Part shown: one piece after another, positions 1 to 6,651 of the stretch
Position numbering within the stretch: position 1 is the stretch's first letter
Layout: each line of letters starts with the position of its first letter
Source of the DNA: Methanosarcinales archaeon
Lineage (GTDB): Archaea; Halobacteriota; Methanosarcinia; Methanosarcinales; Methanocomedenaceae
Direction of reading: 5' to 3'
NCBI GenBank assembly: GCA_023136155.1
Contig: JAGLRT010000104.1
Location: forward strand, 1 to 9,314
Length of the DNA stretch: 9,314 nt
Program-made: the position numbers and the translations under genes
Notes under the pieces: generated by a model
Seen by the model: only the letters and a program-made list of their open reading frames with translations
Databases searched by the model: none
What the model was told of the DNA's origin: nothing

Positions 1-2
1 AT

Positions 3-644
3 ACAACACCCATACCTTCAACATCATATGAAAAGAGCCTTGAAGCCCTTACCGTCGCAGAACAGTTTGATTACTCCATTGCATTTGACATTCCTCCCTA
101 TTATGATTTGAAGGATAATTCATACGATCCTCCTAAACCTGGGGATTACTATTTCTGGGCCAACTGGGTGAACAGATCGGTATTTGAATCTTTTAAAAAA
201 CATGATGAAATGTCATTGCCAAAACAAAAACCCGGGAATATACCCCATGTTGAAATTGCCTATGCCGTAAAAGTTATACCTGAACAGGATCTGACCATTT
301 GTCAGACCACTAGTGGACCGTATCACTGGACAAGTGAAGGATATTACAAGGAAATTCAAATGTATGTGGTTGATGATAACGGAGAAGAACTGCTCAATAA
401 ATCAATTGATTCCCGGAGCGATTATACCGGTTTGGCGATATTAGATAACCAAACATACAGGCCTTTTTCAAAAAACATGCCACAGATGTTCATTCCACAA
501 GCAACGATCGTTCATTTTTCCTTCTATAGCAGATATGGATTGACGGTGGACGGGCGTCTTTTAATCAATAATCAGAACATCATATTGGATGAACAACACA
601 ATATTATCCAGGCAGGATATAATAAGAAACATTTTGTAGGCTGA
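3..644 (+). CDS. Unrecognised protein, C-terminal part (5' end outside window)
   Basis: The reading frame is open from base 3 to the TGA at 642-644 and has no stop before it, so this is the last 213 residues of a longer protein rather than a gene starting inside the window. The TTG at 108 could be read as a start but has no ribosome binding site, and the open frame upstream makes it unlikely. The visible part begins with a Thr/Pro/Ser-rich stretch (TTPIPSTS) and is rich in Tyr, Phe and Trp (for example GDYYFWANWVNRS). It has one cysteine, no hydrophobic membrane segment, and alternating hydrophobic patterns suggesting beta structure. I do not recognise the family. The Thr/Pro-rich start could be a linker behind a signal peptide of an exported protein, but this is a guess because the N-terminus is missing. 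Confidence 0.7.
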   Translation, partial: TTPIPSTSYEKSLEALTVAEQFDYSIAFDIPPYYDLKDNSYDPPKPGDYYFWANWVNRSVFESFKKHDEMSLPKQKPGNIPHVEIAYAVKVIPEQDLTICQTTSGPYHWTSEGYYKEIQMYVVDDNGEELLNKSIDSRSDYTGLAILDNQTYRPFSKNMPQMFIPQATIVHFSFYSRYGLTVDGRLLINNQNIILDEQHNIIQAGYNKKHFVG

Positions 645-1003
645 GCCTCTGGCAAAACACACAGAAATCATCAAAAACTCTATCAAAAGCATCAAAACAC
701 CCACTTTCAGTAAAATTTGGCTCTAAGCCCTTAGATTGACACCCTTCTGAAAGCACTTGTTGATCTAATTAAATCCAGCCTTCCAACTTTAAAAGCAGTT
801 AATGCCGTAAGCAATGCAGTAATATTAGAATATATACCTCAAAATTAATCACTATCTACTTAATCAAACAACAGTCAACTGTCTTTATTCCACCTCTAAA
901 CAATTACTCATGTGGAAGGTCCCTTAATATTTGCGCCTGGGCCACTTCAACCAAAGACTGTTAGAATTGACAGTTTGATAAAATGCTTCATCAATAACCC
1001 ATT
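645..1003. other. Gene-poor AT-rich stretch with short inverted repeats
   Basis: I see no convincing gene here. The longest suggestive plus-strand stretch is an open run of 37 codons at 735-848 that starts right after a stop and has no start codon or ribosome binding site. Two ACTGT/ACAGT inverted repeats occur: ACAGT-CA-ACTGT at 871-882, and ACTGT-N8-ACAGT at 957-974. The second lies 30-47 bases beyond the stop codon of the minus-strand cysteine-cluster gene and could help end its transcript, but no T-run follows it. The stretch may be decayed coding sequence or a plain spacer. Confidence 0.4.
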
Positions 1004-1711
1004 TTATTGTTCCACAGGCATTATGTTTTTCTCAAATGTGCTGTTGTAATACACCCAGACCTCTATACTTTCCCCCTTTTTGTAAAGTCTCATCTTCTTG
1101 TCATAGACCTTCTGGACATGCCTTAGCCCGTTCTTGGTGAAGTGGGTGTTGACGGCTTTCAGAAAACGTAATTCCTGTTCCAGGAATGCCTTTTCATAAT
1201 CCCTGGTCTCCTTTGCTATCTCCCTGGCCTCGGAATCTCCTATCTCTGTATGGTAACACCCGTGCTCGTTTAGACCGCTAATCTGCCGCCAGTCCATATT
1301 CCCGGACTCATCTGCCTCCCTGTGCAGCATATATGGATATACACGGCAGATGGACAGGCGACTGGAATAGATGCGACACCGTCCCCATTCTAAGAAATAA
1401 CATGAACCGTCTGGTTTGTTTTTCAGGGAATAGCCCGATACATAGAATCTGCCGTACTGGTCGCAGAACTCAAAATAGGGAGCGGGTGTCAGGGCTAAAG
1501 CGTCGATCTGTTTTATGACGGCAGTATCGGCATCGAGCAGGAATACATGATCATTGAATTTTTCTGTGCAGCAGCGGCTGCACAGATCACATTTGAATCC
1601 CACATCTCTGATGATGCTGGTGAGTTTATCTTCAGGGTACTGGACGAGGTCATGGAGTTCTTGTTGTTTTTGCTCGATCAGGGATTGGATGGAAGGGGCT
1701 GCCAAGGTCAT
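1004..1711 (-). CDS. YkgJ-family cysteine-cluster (putative Fe-S/zinc) protein
   Basis: This 235-residue protein carries the hallmark of the YkgJ/UPF0153 cysteine-cluster family. A CxxCxxCC motif (FKCDLCSRCC, Cys41, 44, 47, 48 counting from the ATG) is followed by Cys83, Cys104, Cys112, a SICRVYP segment with Cys122, and Cys152. These nine cysteines are thought to bind a metal, probably zinc or an Fe-S cluster; the biochemical role of the family is unknown. About 40 N-terminal residues and a Lys-rich C-terminal third (with KKMRLYKKGES) lie outside the motif core. The protein has no membrane segments. The start is ambiguous: TTG (1717), GTG (1714) and ATG (1711) follow each other in frame, and no spaced ribosome binding site is visible, so I chose the ATG. 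The gene is divergent from the small membrane protein gene at 1928. The family call is good; the function is open. Confidence 0.85.
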   Translation of the reverse strand: MTLAAPSIQSLIEQKQQELHDLVQYPEDKLTSIIRDVGFKCDLCSRCCTEKFNDHVFLLDADTAVIKQIDALALTPAPYFEFCDQYGRFYVSGYSLKNKPDGSCYFLEWGRCRIYSSRLSICRVYPYMLHREADESGNMDWRQISGLNEHGCYHTEIGDSEAREIAKETRDYEKAFLEQELRFLKAVNTHFTKNGLRHVQKVYDKKMRLYKKGESIEVWVYYNSTFEKNIMPVEQ

Positions 1712-1715
1712 CACC

Positions 1716-1737
1716 AATAGTTGTTATAATAGTTGTT
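1716..1737. repeat. Direct repeat AATAGTTGTT x2, 12-bp period
   Basis: AATAGTTGTT occurs at 1716-1725 and again at 1728-1737, one turn-and-a-bit of helix apart. On the minus strand this is the sequence just before the start codons of the cysteine-cluster gene (AACAACTATT repeated). It lies in the probable 5' untranslated region or core promoter and could be a regulator site or only a slippage duplication. Confidence 0.5.
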
Positions 1738-1848
1738 TTGACTCTTTGCGTGTAGAACAAGATAAAATGTATTAGTCTTATCTTTTGTACGGGATTTTAT
1801 TAGCCTAAAAAGCTCGGGATAATTTTTTATTGTACATCGTGTATAACC

Positions 1849-1860
1849 TTGAGTACTCAA
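1849..1860. promoter_or_regulatory. Perfect 12-bp palindrome TTGAGTACTCAA, candidate operator
   Basis: TTGAGTACTCAA is identical to its own reverse complement and lies in the 216-bp region between two divergent genes: the cysteine-cluster protein (start 1711, minus) and the membrane protein (start 1928, plus). A dimeric transcription regulator could bind it and control one or both genes. No regulator gene is adjacent. This is a sequence observation; the function is inferred. Confidence 0.4.
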
Positions 1861-1878
1861 ACAATTTCGAGTGGAAGT

Positions 1879-1892
1879 AAACGATTTCGTTT
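1879..1892. promoter_or_regulatory. Inverted repeat AAACGA-TT-TCGTTT upstream of membrane protein gene
   Basis: Two 6-base arms, AAACGA (1879-1884) and TCGTTT (1887-1892), are separated by TT. The repeat ends 35 bases before the ATG at 1928 and abuts an AT-rich TATA-like stretch (CAAATAAATA, 1893-1902). It could be an operator overlapping the promoter. It is distinct from the palindrome at 1849-1860. Confidence 0.35.
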
Positions 1893-1927
1893 CAAATAAA
1901 TACATGCAAATATTAGGAGTAGAACAG

Positions 1928-2311
1928 ATGAATAAATATCTGAAGATTGTTTTATTCGGTTTTCTTATATGGTTGATACCGTTCATTGCAGGATTCCCTT
2001 TTGTGGATCCAAGCGGTAACTTCCTAATCCCTGAGACGTTTTTCAAGTCTATAATGATCGTTGTAGGCGGCCTGACGGGTGTGACCCTTGCAGTTATATA
2101 CTTCAAGGAGATCGGGAAAGATCATGTTAGGGTGGGGGTGACCTTAGGGGTGGTCTGGCTCATGATAAATCTTGGTCTTGACCTGGTGTTCGTGTCCGTA
2201 GGATTCTTCCCCATGACGATTACCCAGTACTTCACTGACATTGGGCTGCGATATCTTATATTGCCCATTTACACCATTGGCATGGGATATGCACTGAAGC
2301 AAAAATTGTGA
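1928..2311 (+). CDS. Small four-helix membrane protein of unknown function
   Basis: The protein has 127 residues with four strongly hydrophobic segments at about 5-23, 41-59, 69-91 and 107-123, consistent with a four-helix integral membrane protein. Short charged loops lie between helices 2 and 3 (KEIGKDHVR) and at the C-terminus (LKQKL). Conserved-looking residues inside the membrane include an Asp (85) in helix 3 and Pro18 and Pro113. I chose the ATG at 1928 because AGGAGT (1915-1920) sits seven bases before it. A GTG at 1871 in the same frame would add 19 polar residues but lacks such a site and would place the AAACGA inverted repeat inside the gene. No family is recognised, and there are no cysteines or nucleotide-binding motifs. 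It stands alone, divergent from the cysteine-cluster gene and convergent with the aldolase gene. Confidence 0.75.
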   Translation: MNKYLKIVLFGFLIWLIPFIAGFPFVDPSGNFLIPETFFKSIMIVVGGLTGVTLAVIYFKEIGKDHVRVGVTLGVVWLMINLGLDLVFVSVGFFPMTITQYFTDIGLRYLILPIYTIGMGYALKQKL

Positions 2312-2459
2312 GATTACTTATATTATTCCGGATTCTTATCACGTGTGGAGCGTAAATTTGCTATTATACGTCACTTGTATACCCGGAAAAATATCCCAAT
2401 CCTGTATAGATCGAAATCCCTGGATAATCCCCTGTAAGCCCCCCACTATTGAACCCCAC

Positions 2460-2465
2460 AAAAAA
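2460..2465 (-). terminator. T-run after the aldolase gene, likely archaeal terminator
   Basis: On the minus strand a run of six T (inside GTTGTTTTTTGTGG) starts five bases past the TAG stop of the aldolase gene. Archaeal RNA polymerase commonly terminates at such T-tracts without a hairpin, so this is a plausible end of the ferredoxin-reductase-aldolase transcript. Confidence 0.4.
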
Positions 2466-2470
2466 CAACC

Positions 2471-3610
2471 CTACTTAATCGCATCCCTGACAATCTGCGC
2501 TGAGCCTCCGGCATTGAAAGCTTTCAGGAACACCAGCGTTTCAGCATAAGCCAGAGCATCAATGGCCATCTTTGTGTCCTCACCAACAGAATAAATCCTG
2601 TCATAGAACTGCTTGATAGCGAATTTGGAGAATTTACCGAACAACTCGTTATCGGACTTGCCTTTTGCCTGCTCCCTGTAAGTATCAAGTGTCCAGTTCC
2701 AGATATCACTGTACAGTTCAGGCTCATACACCTTGAACAAATCCCATACCATATTCTGGTAAAACGTAGCCACATTACCCTTAATAATATCCCCACGCGG
2801 AAAATGATTATGTATCAAATCCCTGGGAGTTCCCGTAATACCGTGTTGGGCAATCCTTACGTCCAGGTTATTGTCCCTCAATGCCTTAGCCACAGCCGAG
2901 GTCTGTGGTATGTCGATTGAAACCTGCTCAATCATATTGCCAAGGGCGTCATAAGTATTGCCATGTGCGCTACCATTGGCAATAGCCAGCACATGTGGCC
3001 GGATGCCATTCTCGTTTAGCGCAGTAATGAATGTAACTGCTTCATCAGGGCTGGTAAGCACCCTGCCCGATTCGTCTTCCCGTCCTATCTCTCCGACCTC
3101 TACCTCAAGGCCGTACTCCCTGCCCGCCATTTTTTCATCGATATGCTTTGCAACTTCGGTAGTGGCATTGATATTACTTGCCAGTTCCTCTCGCAGGTCG
3201 CCGCCATGGAAATTGAACAGATGGGACGCATCAATAGCAAATGAAGTGAAACCCGCATCTATCTGGGCACTCACCAGTTCCTTTGTGCCCTTAATATCTT
3301 CTGGTGTACCTTTCTTAATCCCAATATGGTCTGCATGCAATGCCCATATATCAAAGCCCACTTCTTGCGCCGCTTCATTTGCCATTCGCGAAAAATCAGC
3401 CGGTGTCTGGCCTGTATAACCCCCTTCAAGGTCACTTTCAGATCTGGCAAGTTCAACAATAAGTGCAGCGTCCATATCCTTAGCTGCCCGGAAAATGCCC
3501 CTGTTCACCAGTGCAATCCTGAGATTGGATGCCATGATGATGCCATCCTTATCCTTCAGGCTGCCAAATAAAAGTGAACCGGCCTTTGGTCCTAAATTTG
3601 CATCACTCAT
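2471..3610 (-). CDS. Class II (zinc-dependent) fructose-bisphosphate aldolase-like protein
   Basis: This 379-residue protein resembles class II aldolases, which use zinc to cleave fructose 1,6-bisphosphate (or a related ketose bisphosphate) into dihydroxyacetone phosphate and an aldehyde phosphate. The family landmarks are in order. HADH (92-95) supplies the likely catalytic Asp94 and zinc ligand His95. HGGDLREE (135-142) is followed by EVEVGEIG (169-176), an acidic loop. ANGSAHGNTYD (211-221) has zinc ligand His216, and AQHGITGTP (254-262) has His256. The C-terminal ~110 residues are helical, as is usual. The start ATG overlaps the reductase stop as ATGA, with GGAGGT (3617-3622) six bases upstream, indicating translational coupling. 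In this operon it may supply dihydroxyacetone phosphate for the lipid backbone (inference). The exact substrate cannot be told from sequence, and tagatose-bisphosphate or another sugar phosphate is possible. Confidence 0.85.
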   Translation of the reverse strand: MSDANLGPKAGSLLFGSLKDKDGIIMASNLRIALVNRGIFRAAKDMDAALIVELARSESDLEGGYTGQTPADFSRMANEAAQEVGFDIWALHADHIGIKKGTPEDIKGTKELVSAQIDAGFTSFAIDASHLFNFHGGDLREELASNINATTEVAKHIDEKMAGREYGLEVEVGEIGREDESGRVLTSPDEAVTFITALNENGIRPHVLAIANGSAHGNTYDALGNMIEQVSIDIPQTSAVAKALRDNNLDVRIAQHGITGTPRDLIHNHFPRGDIIKGNVATFYQNMVWDLFKVYEPELYSDIWNWTLDTYREQAKGKSDNELFGKFSKFAIKQFYDRIYSVGEDTKMAIDALAYAETLVFLKAFNAGGSAQIVRDAIK

Positions 3611-4833
3611 GTATAGACCTCCTTTTTAACTTCACTCTCTATTTCCTTAATACCTATGAATATGCTCCTCAAGTCCCAGAGTAGTTTTTTATTAGCCTTG
3701 AACAAAGCCCACACCAACCCAATAAGAGTGGTACTACCCAGGTCAACCCCTTCAAGGGAATGAGCCAGCGTATTCAGTTCATCATCCGTCATTCTGGTGA
3801 ACCGTTCCTTGACCACCATACCCATATCAAGGTCACGCCCCAGTTCAACACGCCATTTCTTCTCATACTCCTGCAAAGATTCAGCAGACACATCTGAGCG
3901 CCTGATGGCATTAGCTGCCACTTTGCCAGCTATATCTCCTGCCCACATGGAATTGAATATTCCGCCGCCAGTCACCGGGTCTGATTGGCGGGCAGCATCT
4001 CCAACAAGCATAAGTCCATTGGAAACTGTTCTAGCAATTGAACCGCATACAGGCACACCTCCCACAACCATCTCAATTTTTTTGCCATCAGGATAATGTT
4101 TATTTATGAACTCATCCAGTAATTCCAATGCCCTGACTTCACCTGACATATGACCTGTTATGCCTATTCCAACATTAGCTGTATTTCTTCCTTTTGGGAA
4201 TATCCAGACATAACCCACAGGAGCAATCTTATTCCCCAGATAAAATTTGCAAAAATCCGGGTCTATATCAATATTTGTCATGAGATACTGTGCGCAAGTG
4301 CACATATCCCTCGGTTTTAATGTGGTGTCAATTCCGGCCCAGCGTCCCACTTTCGATTCAATTCCGTCAGCACCCACCACAATATCTGCCATTATCTCAT
4401 ACTGCTTACCCATATATTCGGCTTTTATGCCTTTAACAAAACCATCTTCCATCAAGAGTCCGGTTGCCCTGGTCTTGACCATTACCTCAACCCCTGCCAA
4501 TGCAGCCTCTCTGGCCAGTGCCCGGTCGAACACTTTACGCTCAAGCACATATCCCACTTCAGCTCCAGATAGTTCCTCACTCATTTCTACCATGGTGCCA
4601 TCTGGTGAATATACCTTTGAACCTTTGACCTCAGCAGATATCCAGGCAGGGTCAGGCTCGATGTATTCCTTGAGGTATACCTTATTCACGCCCTCGGCGC
4701 ATCGTACTGGGTCACCTATCTGCTGCCGCTTTTCGATAAGCAGCACATCAAGACCCTCCTTAGCTGCAGTCTTTGCAGTCATTGAACCGCCCGGCCCCGC
4801 TCCCACTACAATAACATCATAACGTTCCTTCAT
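3607..4833 (-). CDS. Digeranylgeranylglycerophospholipid (geranylgeranyl) reductase
   Basis: This FAD-dependent enzyme saturates the double bonds of the geranylgeranyl chains of archaeal ether lipids at the membrane. The 408-residue protein shows a dinucleotide-binding GxGxxG (VVGAGPGG, 9-16) and an acidic strand end (LLIEKR). The PVRCAEG segment (42-48) holds the conserved Cys45. GADG (154-157), the YxWxFP substrate motif (YVWIFPKG, 208-215) and the second FAD motif GDAARQSDPVTGGG (278-291) are all typical of the geranylgeranyl reductase family. I chose the ATG at 4833: GGAGGT lies six bases upstream (4845-4840), and the ATG overlaps the ferredoxin stop as ATGA. An upstream ATG at 4863 would add ten residues (MSCGCPGGMQ) that are only an out-of-frame reading of the ferredoxin gene. 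In Methanosarcina acetivorans the homologue MA1484 works with the neighbouring ferredoxin MA1485, and the same arrangement is seen here. Confidence 0.95.
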   Translation of the reverse strand: MKERYDVIVVGAGPGGSMTAKTAAKEGLDVLLIEKRQQIGDPVRCAEGVNKVYLKEYIEPDPAWISAEVKGSKVYSPDGTMVEMSEELSGAEVGYVLERKVFDRALAREAALAGVEVMVKTRATGLLMEDGFVKGIKAEYMGKQYEIMADIVVGADGIESKVGRWAGIDTTLKPRDMCTCAQYLMTNIDIDPDFCKFYLGNKIAPVGYVWIFPKGRNTANVGIGITGHMSGEVRALELLDEFINKHYPDGKKIEMVVGGVPVCGSIARTVSNGLMLVGDAARQSDPVTGGGIFNSMWAGDIAGKVAANAIRRSDVSAESLQEYEKKWRVELGRDLDMGMVVKERFTRMTDDELNTLAHSLEGVDLGSTTLIGLVWALFKANKKLLWDLRSIFIGIKEIESEVKKEVYT

Positions 4834-5003
4834 CTGCATACCTCCAGGGCACCCACAGGACATATCTTAACGCATATCCTGCAGTCATTACATGACTCAC
4901 TCACTTCAATCCAGGTTTCCATTAACTCAAGGGCGCCAGTAGGGCACACACTGACACATGCACCACAATATCCACATTTTGATCTCTCTACACTTACTGT
5001 CAA
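4830..5003 (-). CDS. Small 2x[4Fe-4S] ferredoxin, TTG start
   Basis: A 57-residue bacterial-type ferredoxin is encoded here. It has two CxxCxxCxxxCP motifs: CGYCGACVSVCP (Cys10, 13, 16, 20) and CNDCRICVKICP (Cys38, 41, 44, 48). Each is followed by the usual GALE segment, and there is an extra Cys56 near the end. Each motif binds one [4Fe-4S] cluster. The frame has a stop (TAA) two codons before the TTG at 5003, and no ATG or GTG lies before the first cluster, so TTG is the only reasonable start. GGAGAG at 5016-5011 lies seven bases upstream and supports it. The stop TGA overlaps the reductase ATG (ATGA), so the two are very likely co-translated. By analogy with MA1485/MA1484 of M. acetivorans it should deliver electrons to the reductase. 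Such a short gene with a rare start is easily missed. Confidence 0.92.
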   Translation of the reverse strand: MTVSVERSKCGYCGACVSVCPTGALELMETWIEVSESCNDCRICVKICPVGALEVCR

Positions 5004-5074
5004 AATTTATCTCTCCAATACATGTGATTTTGTTATTAAACCCCAAAATGTGCTAACAACAATTCCTTTTCAAA

Positions 5075-5085
5075 CATTTAAATTT
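5075..5085 (-). promoter_or_regulatory. Candidate TATA box of the ferredoxin-reductase-aldolase operon
   Basis: On the minus strand AAATTTAAATG lies about 75 bases before the ferredoxin TTG, in the 139-bp gap after lysA. It would give a leader of roughly 45-50 bases. It is only a composition-based candidate; the T-poor end of lysA leaves read-through from lysA possible. Confidence 0.3.
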
Positions 5086-5142
5086 GTCGTAGTTTAGTAA
5101 TATTCATGAAAACGACCATGCAACAAACCACCTGCTACCTAT

Positions 5143-6423
5143 CTAAAGGAATCGTGCAGGAACTAGTTGGTTCGCCAACAGGTCATCATAAGTCTCAGCT
5201 TTCCTTATAACATCCACTTCACCCTCATTGACCAGCACCTCGGCACATCTCGGCCGTCCGTTGTATTGACTGCTCATGCTAAACCCATAAGCTCCTGCAT
5301 CAAGTACGGCTATAATATCATTCTTTTCAACATGAGGTAATTCCCTGTCATGAGCAAGGATATCTCCGGTCTCGCATATGGGGCCAACCACAGTGTACAG
5401 ACTTGAGATCTGGACATCCACCTTATTTGCCACCACCACATGATGATAACTGTCATACATAGCAGGCCTTATCAGCAGGTTGAACCCGGCGTCGACACCT
5501 ACAAACTTCTTAGCTGCATGCTTCATAGTATTGACAGAGGTTAGCAGTACTGTTGTATCTCCCATAATGTACCTCCCAGGTTCGATTATTAGTTTCAGGT
5601 CAACACCGATAGCCTTTGAACGTTTATCAAAGATAGGGAGTATTACATCTGCCAGATCCATGGGTGTGGGTGCGTGCTCGCCCTTCTTGTAGGGTATTCC
5701 CAAGCCTGACCCTATATCAAGGAATTCCAACTCTACTCCAAGTCTTTTCACTTGCTCGACCAGATCCATCATACGGTTGACTGCTTCGTCAAAAGGTGAA
5801 GTGTCCAGTATCTGGCTGCCGATATGACAGTGCATACCTATGGGATTCACACCTTCCAGTTCAATCGCTTCTTTGTATGCAGCTACTACTTCCTTGTGCG
5901 GTATCCCAAACTTGGATGTTTTAAGTCCTGTACTTATCTTTGGATGGGTATCAGGAGATACATCCGGATTGACCCTAAAAGCAATATTTACAGTCCTGTT
6001 TTGCAATTTGGCAATGCGGCTTAAGGTATTCAGTTCGTCAAGGGAATCCACTGAGACCCTGACCCCGGTCGCCACAGCCATTTCAAGTTCCCTGTCAGTC
6101 TTGGAGTTGCCATTGAAAAGTATCTTCTCCTTTGGGATACCTGCAAGCAATGCCATATAAAGTTCGCCATCCCCAAACACGTCGGCACCAGCGCCTTCCT
6201 GTGCCAGAATACGCAGGATGGTGAAGTTTCCGTTAGCCTTGGCTGCATAGTACATGTCAGCATCAGGAAATGCCTCACTGTACCTGCGAAAGTTGTCTCT
6301 TACACGCTGCTCGTTCGTTACATACAGCGGCGTACCATACTCATCAACAAGGTCAACAGTGTCAACCCCTCCGATGGTAAGGTGTCCGTCACGCTTTTCC
6401 AGATGGTTCTTTATGGTAAACAT
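5143..6423 (-). CDS. lysA: Diaminopimelate decarboxylase
   Basis: This PLP enzyme catalyses the last step of lysine synthesis by the diaminopimelate pathway, removing CO2 from meso-diaminopimelate to give L-lysine in the cytoplasm. The 426-residue protein has the usual length for the family. It shows the PLP-lysine motif YYAAKANGN (Lys62), HIGSQ (200-204), the phosphate-binding GSGLG (238-242), EPGR (281-284), and the second-subunit active-site motif CETGD (350-354). DAGAYGFSMSSQYNGRPR (375-392) holds the substrate-contacting Tyr379. I chose the ATG at 6423 because GAGGG (6434-6430) lies six bases upstream and the protein then begins like its relatives. An in-frame ATG at 6481-6483 or beyond would add about 20-30 unrelated residues overlapping the promoter. 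It is transcribed divergently from ilvE and toward the lipid operon. Confidence 0.96.
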   Translation of the reverse strand: MFTIKNHLEKRDGHLTIGGVDTVDLVDEYGTPLYVTNEQRVRDNFRRYSEAFPDADMYYAAKANGNFTILRILAQEGAGADVFGDGELYMALLAGIPKEKILFNGNSKTDRELEMAVATGVRVSVDSLDELNTLSRIAKLQNRTVNIAFRVNPDVSPDTHPKISTGLKTSKFGIPHKEVVAAYKEAIELEGVNPIGMHCHIGSQILDTSPFDEAVNRMMDLVEQVKRLGVELEFLDIGSGLGIPYKKGEHAPTPMDLADVILPIFDKRSKAIGVDLKLIIEPGRYIMGDTTVLLTSVNTMKHAAKKFVGVDAGFNLLIRPAMYDSYHHVVVANKVDVQISSLYTVVGPICETGDILAHDRELPHVEKNDIIAVLDAGAYGFSMSSQYNGRPRCAEVLVNEGEVDVIRKAETYDDLLANQLVPARFL

Positions 6424-6470
6424 GTAAATCCCTCGATTAAATTTTAAATTTTGATTATCGGCTCTATTGA

Positions 6471-6480
6471 ATATAATATG
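6471..6480 (-). promoter_or_regulatory. Candidate TATA box of lysA
   Basis: On the minus strand CATATTATAT lies about 50 bases before the lysA ATG, which would give a leader of about 20-25 bases containing the GAGGG ribosome binding site. AT-rich sequence is common here, so this is tentative. Confidence 0.3.
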
Positions 6481-6581
6481 ATAAAAGGCTTTTTCAGATT
6501 GTAGGATTCTCATATCGTTTTAGTTGATGATGCCCAATTATTTGCTTAACTAACCATACTCGCTTTACCATACCATCTCTT

Positions 6582-6600
6582 CCATTATCTTTATTAATGG
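6582..6600. promoter_or_regulatory. Inverted repeat CCATTA-N7-TAATGG in the lysA-ilvE divergent promoter region
   Basis: CCATTA (6582-6587) and TAATGG (6595-6600) are perfect inverted arms separated by TCTTTAT. The repeat overlaps a TATA-like stretch (CTTTATTAATG) about 55-65 bases upstream of the ilvE ATG, so a bound regulator could block or assist the ilvE promoter. The function is inferred. Confidence 0.35.
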
Positions 6601-6601
6601 T

Positions 6602-6626
6602 TATCAGTAATAGGATATCAGTAATA
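6602..6626 (+). repeat. Direct repeat TATCAGTAATA x2, 14-bp period, upstream of ilvE
   Basis: TATCAGTAATA occurs at 6602-6612 and 6616-6626, just downstream of the CCATTA inverted repeat and 26 bases before the ilvE ATG. A shorter similar run (TATCAGTAT) lies at 6660-6668 inside the start of ilvE. These could be protein-binding half-sites in the ilvE leader. Confidence 0.4.
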
Positions 6627-6651
6627 TTCAACATTAATAGGGGTAAAAATC

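Noticed and set aside
1871..1927. GTG start of the membrane protein at 1871
   Set aside because: AGGAGT seven bases before the ATG at 1928 and the inverted repeat within the extension favour the later start.
1711..2106. Long minus-strand open frame antisense to the membrane protein
   Set aside because: It overlaps a gene with a good ribosome binding site and four membrane helices, has no family-like features, and covers the non-coding divergent region.
4834..4863. Reductase N-terminal extension starting at the ATG at 4863
   Set aside because: The extra ten residues are the ferredoxin gene read in another frame, and the ATG at 4833 has the well-spaced GGAGGT and the ATGA overlap.
6424..6513. 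lysA start 30 residues further upstream
   Set aside because: The extension overlaps the AT-rich promoter and does not look like the family, and GAGGG supports the ATG at 6423.
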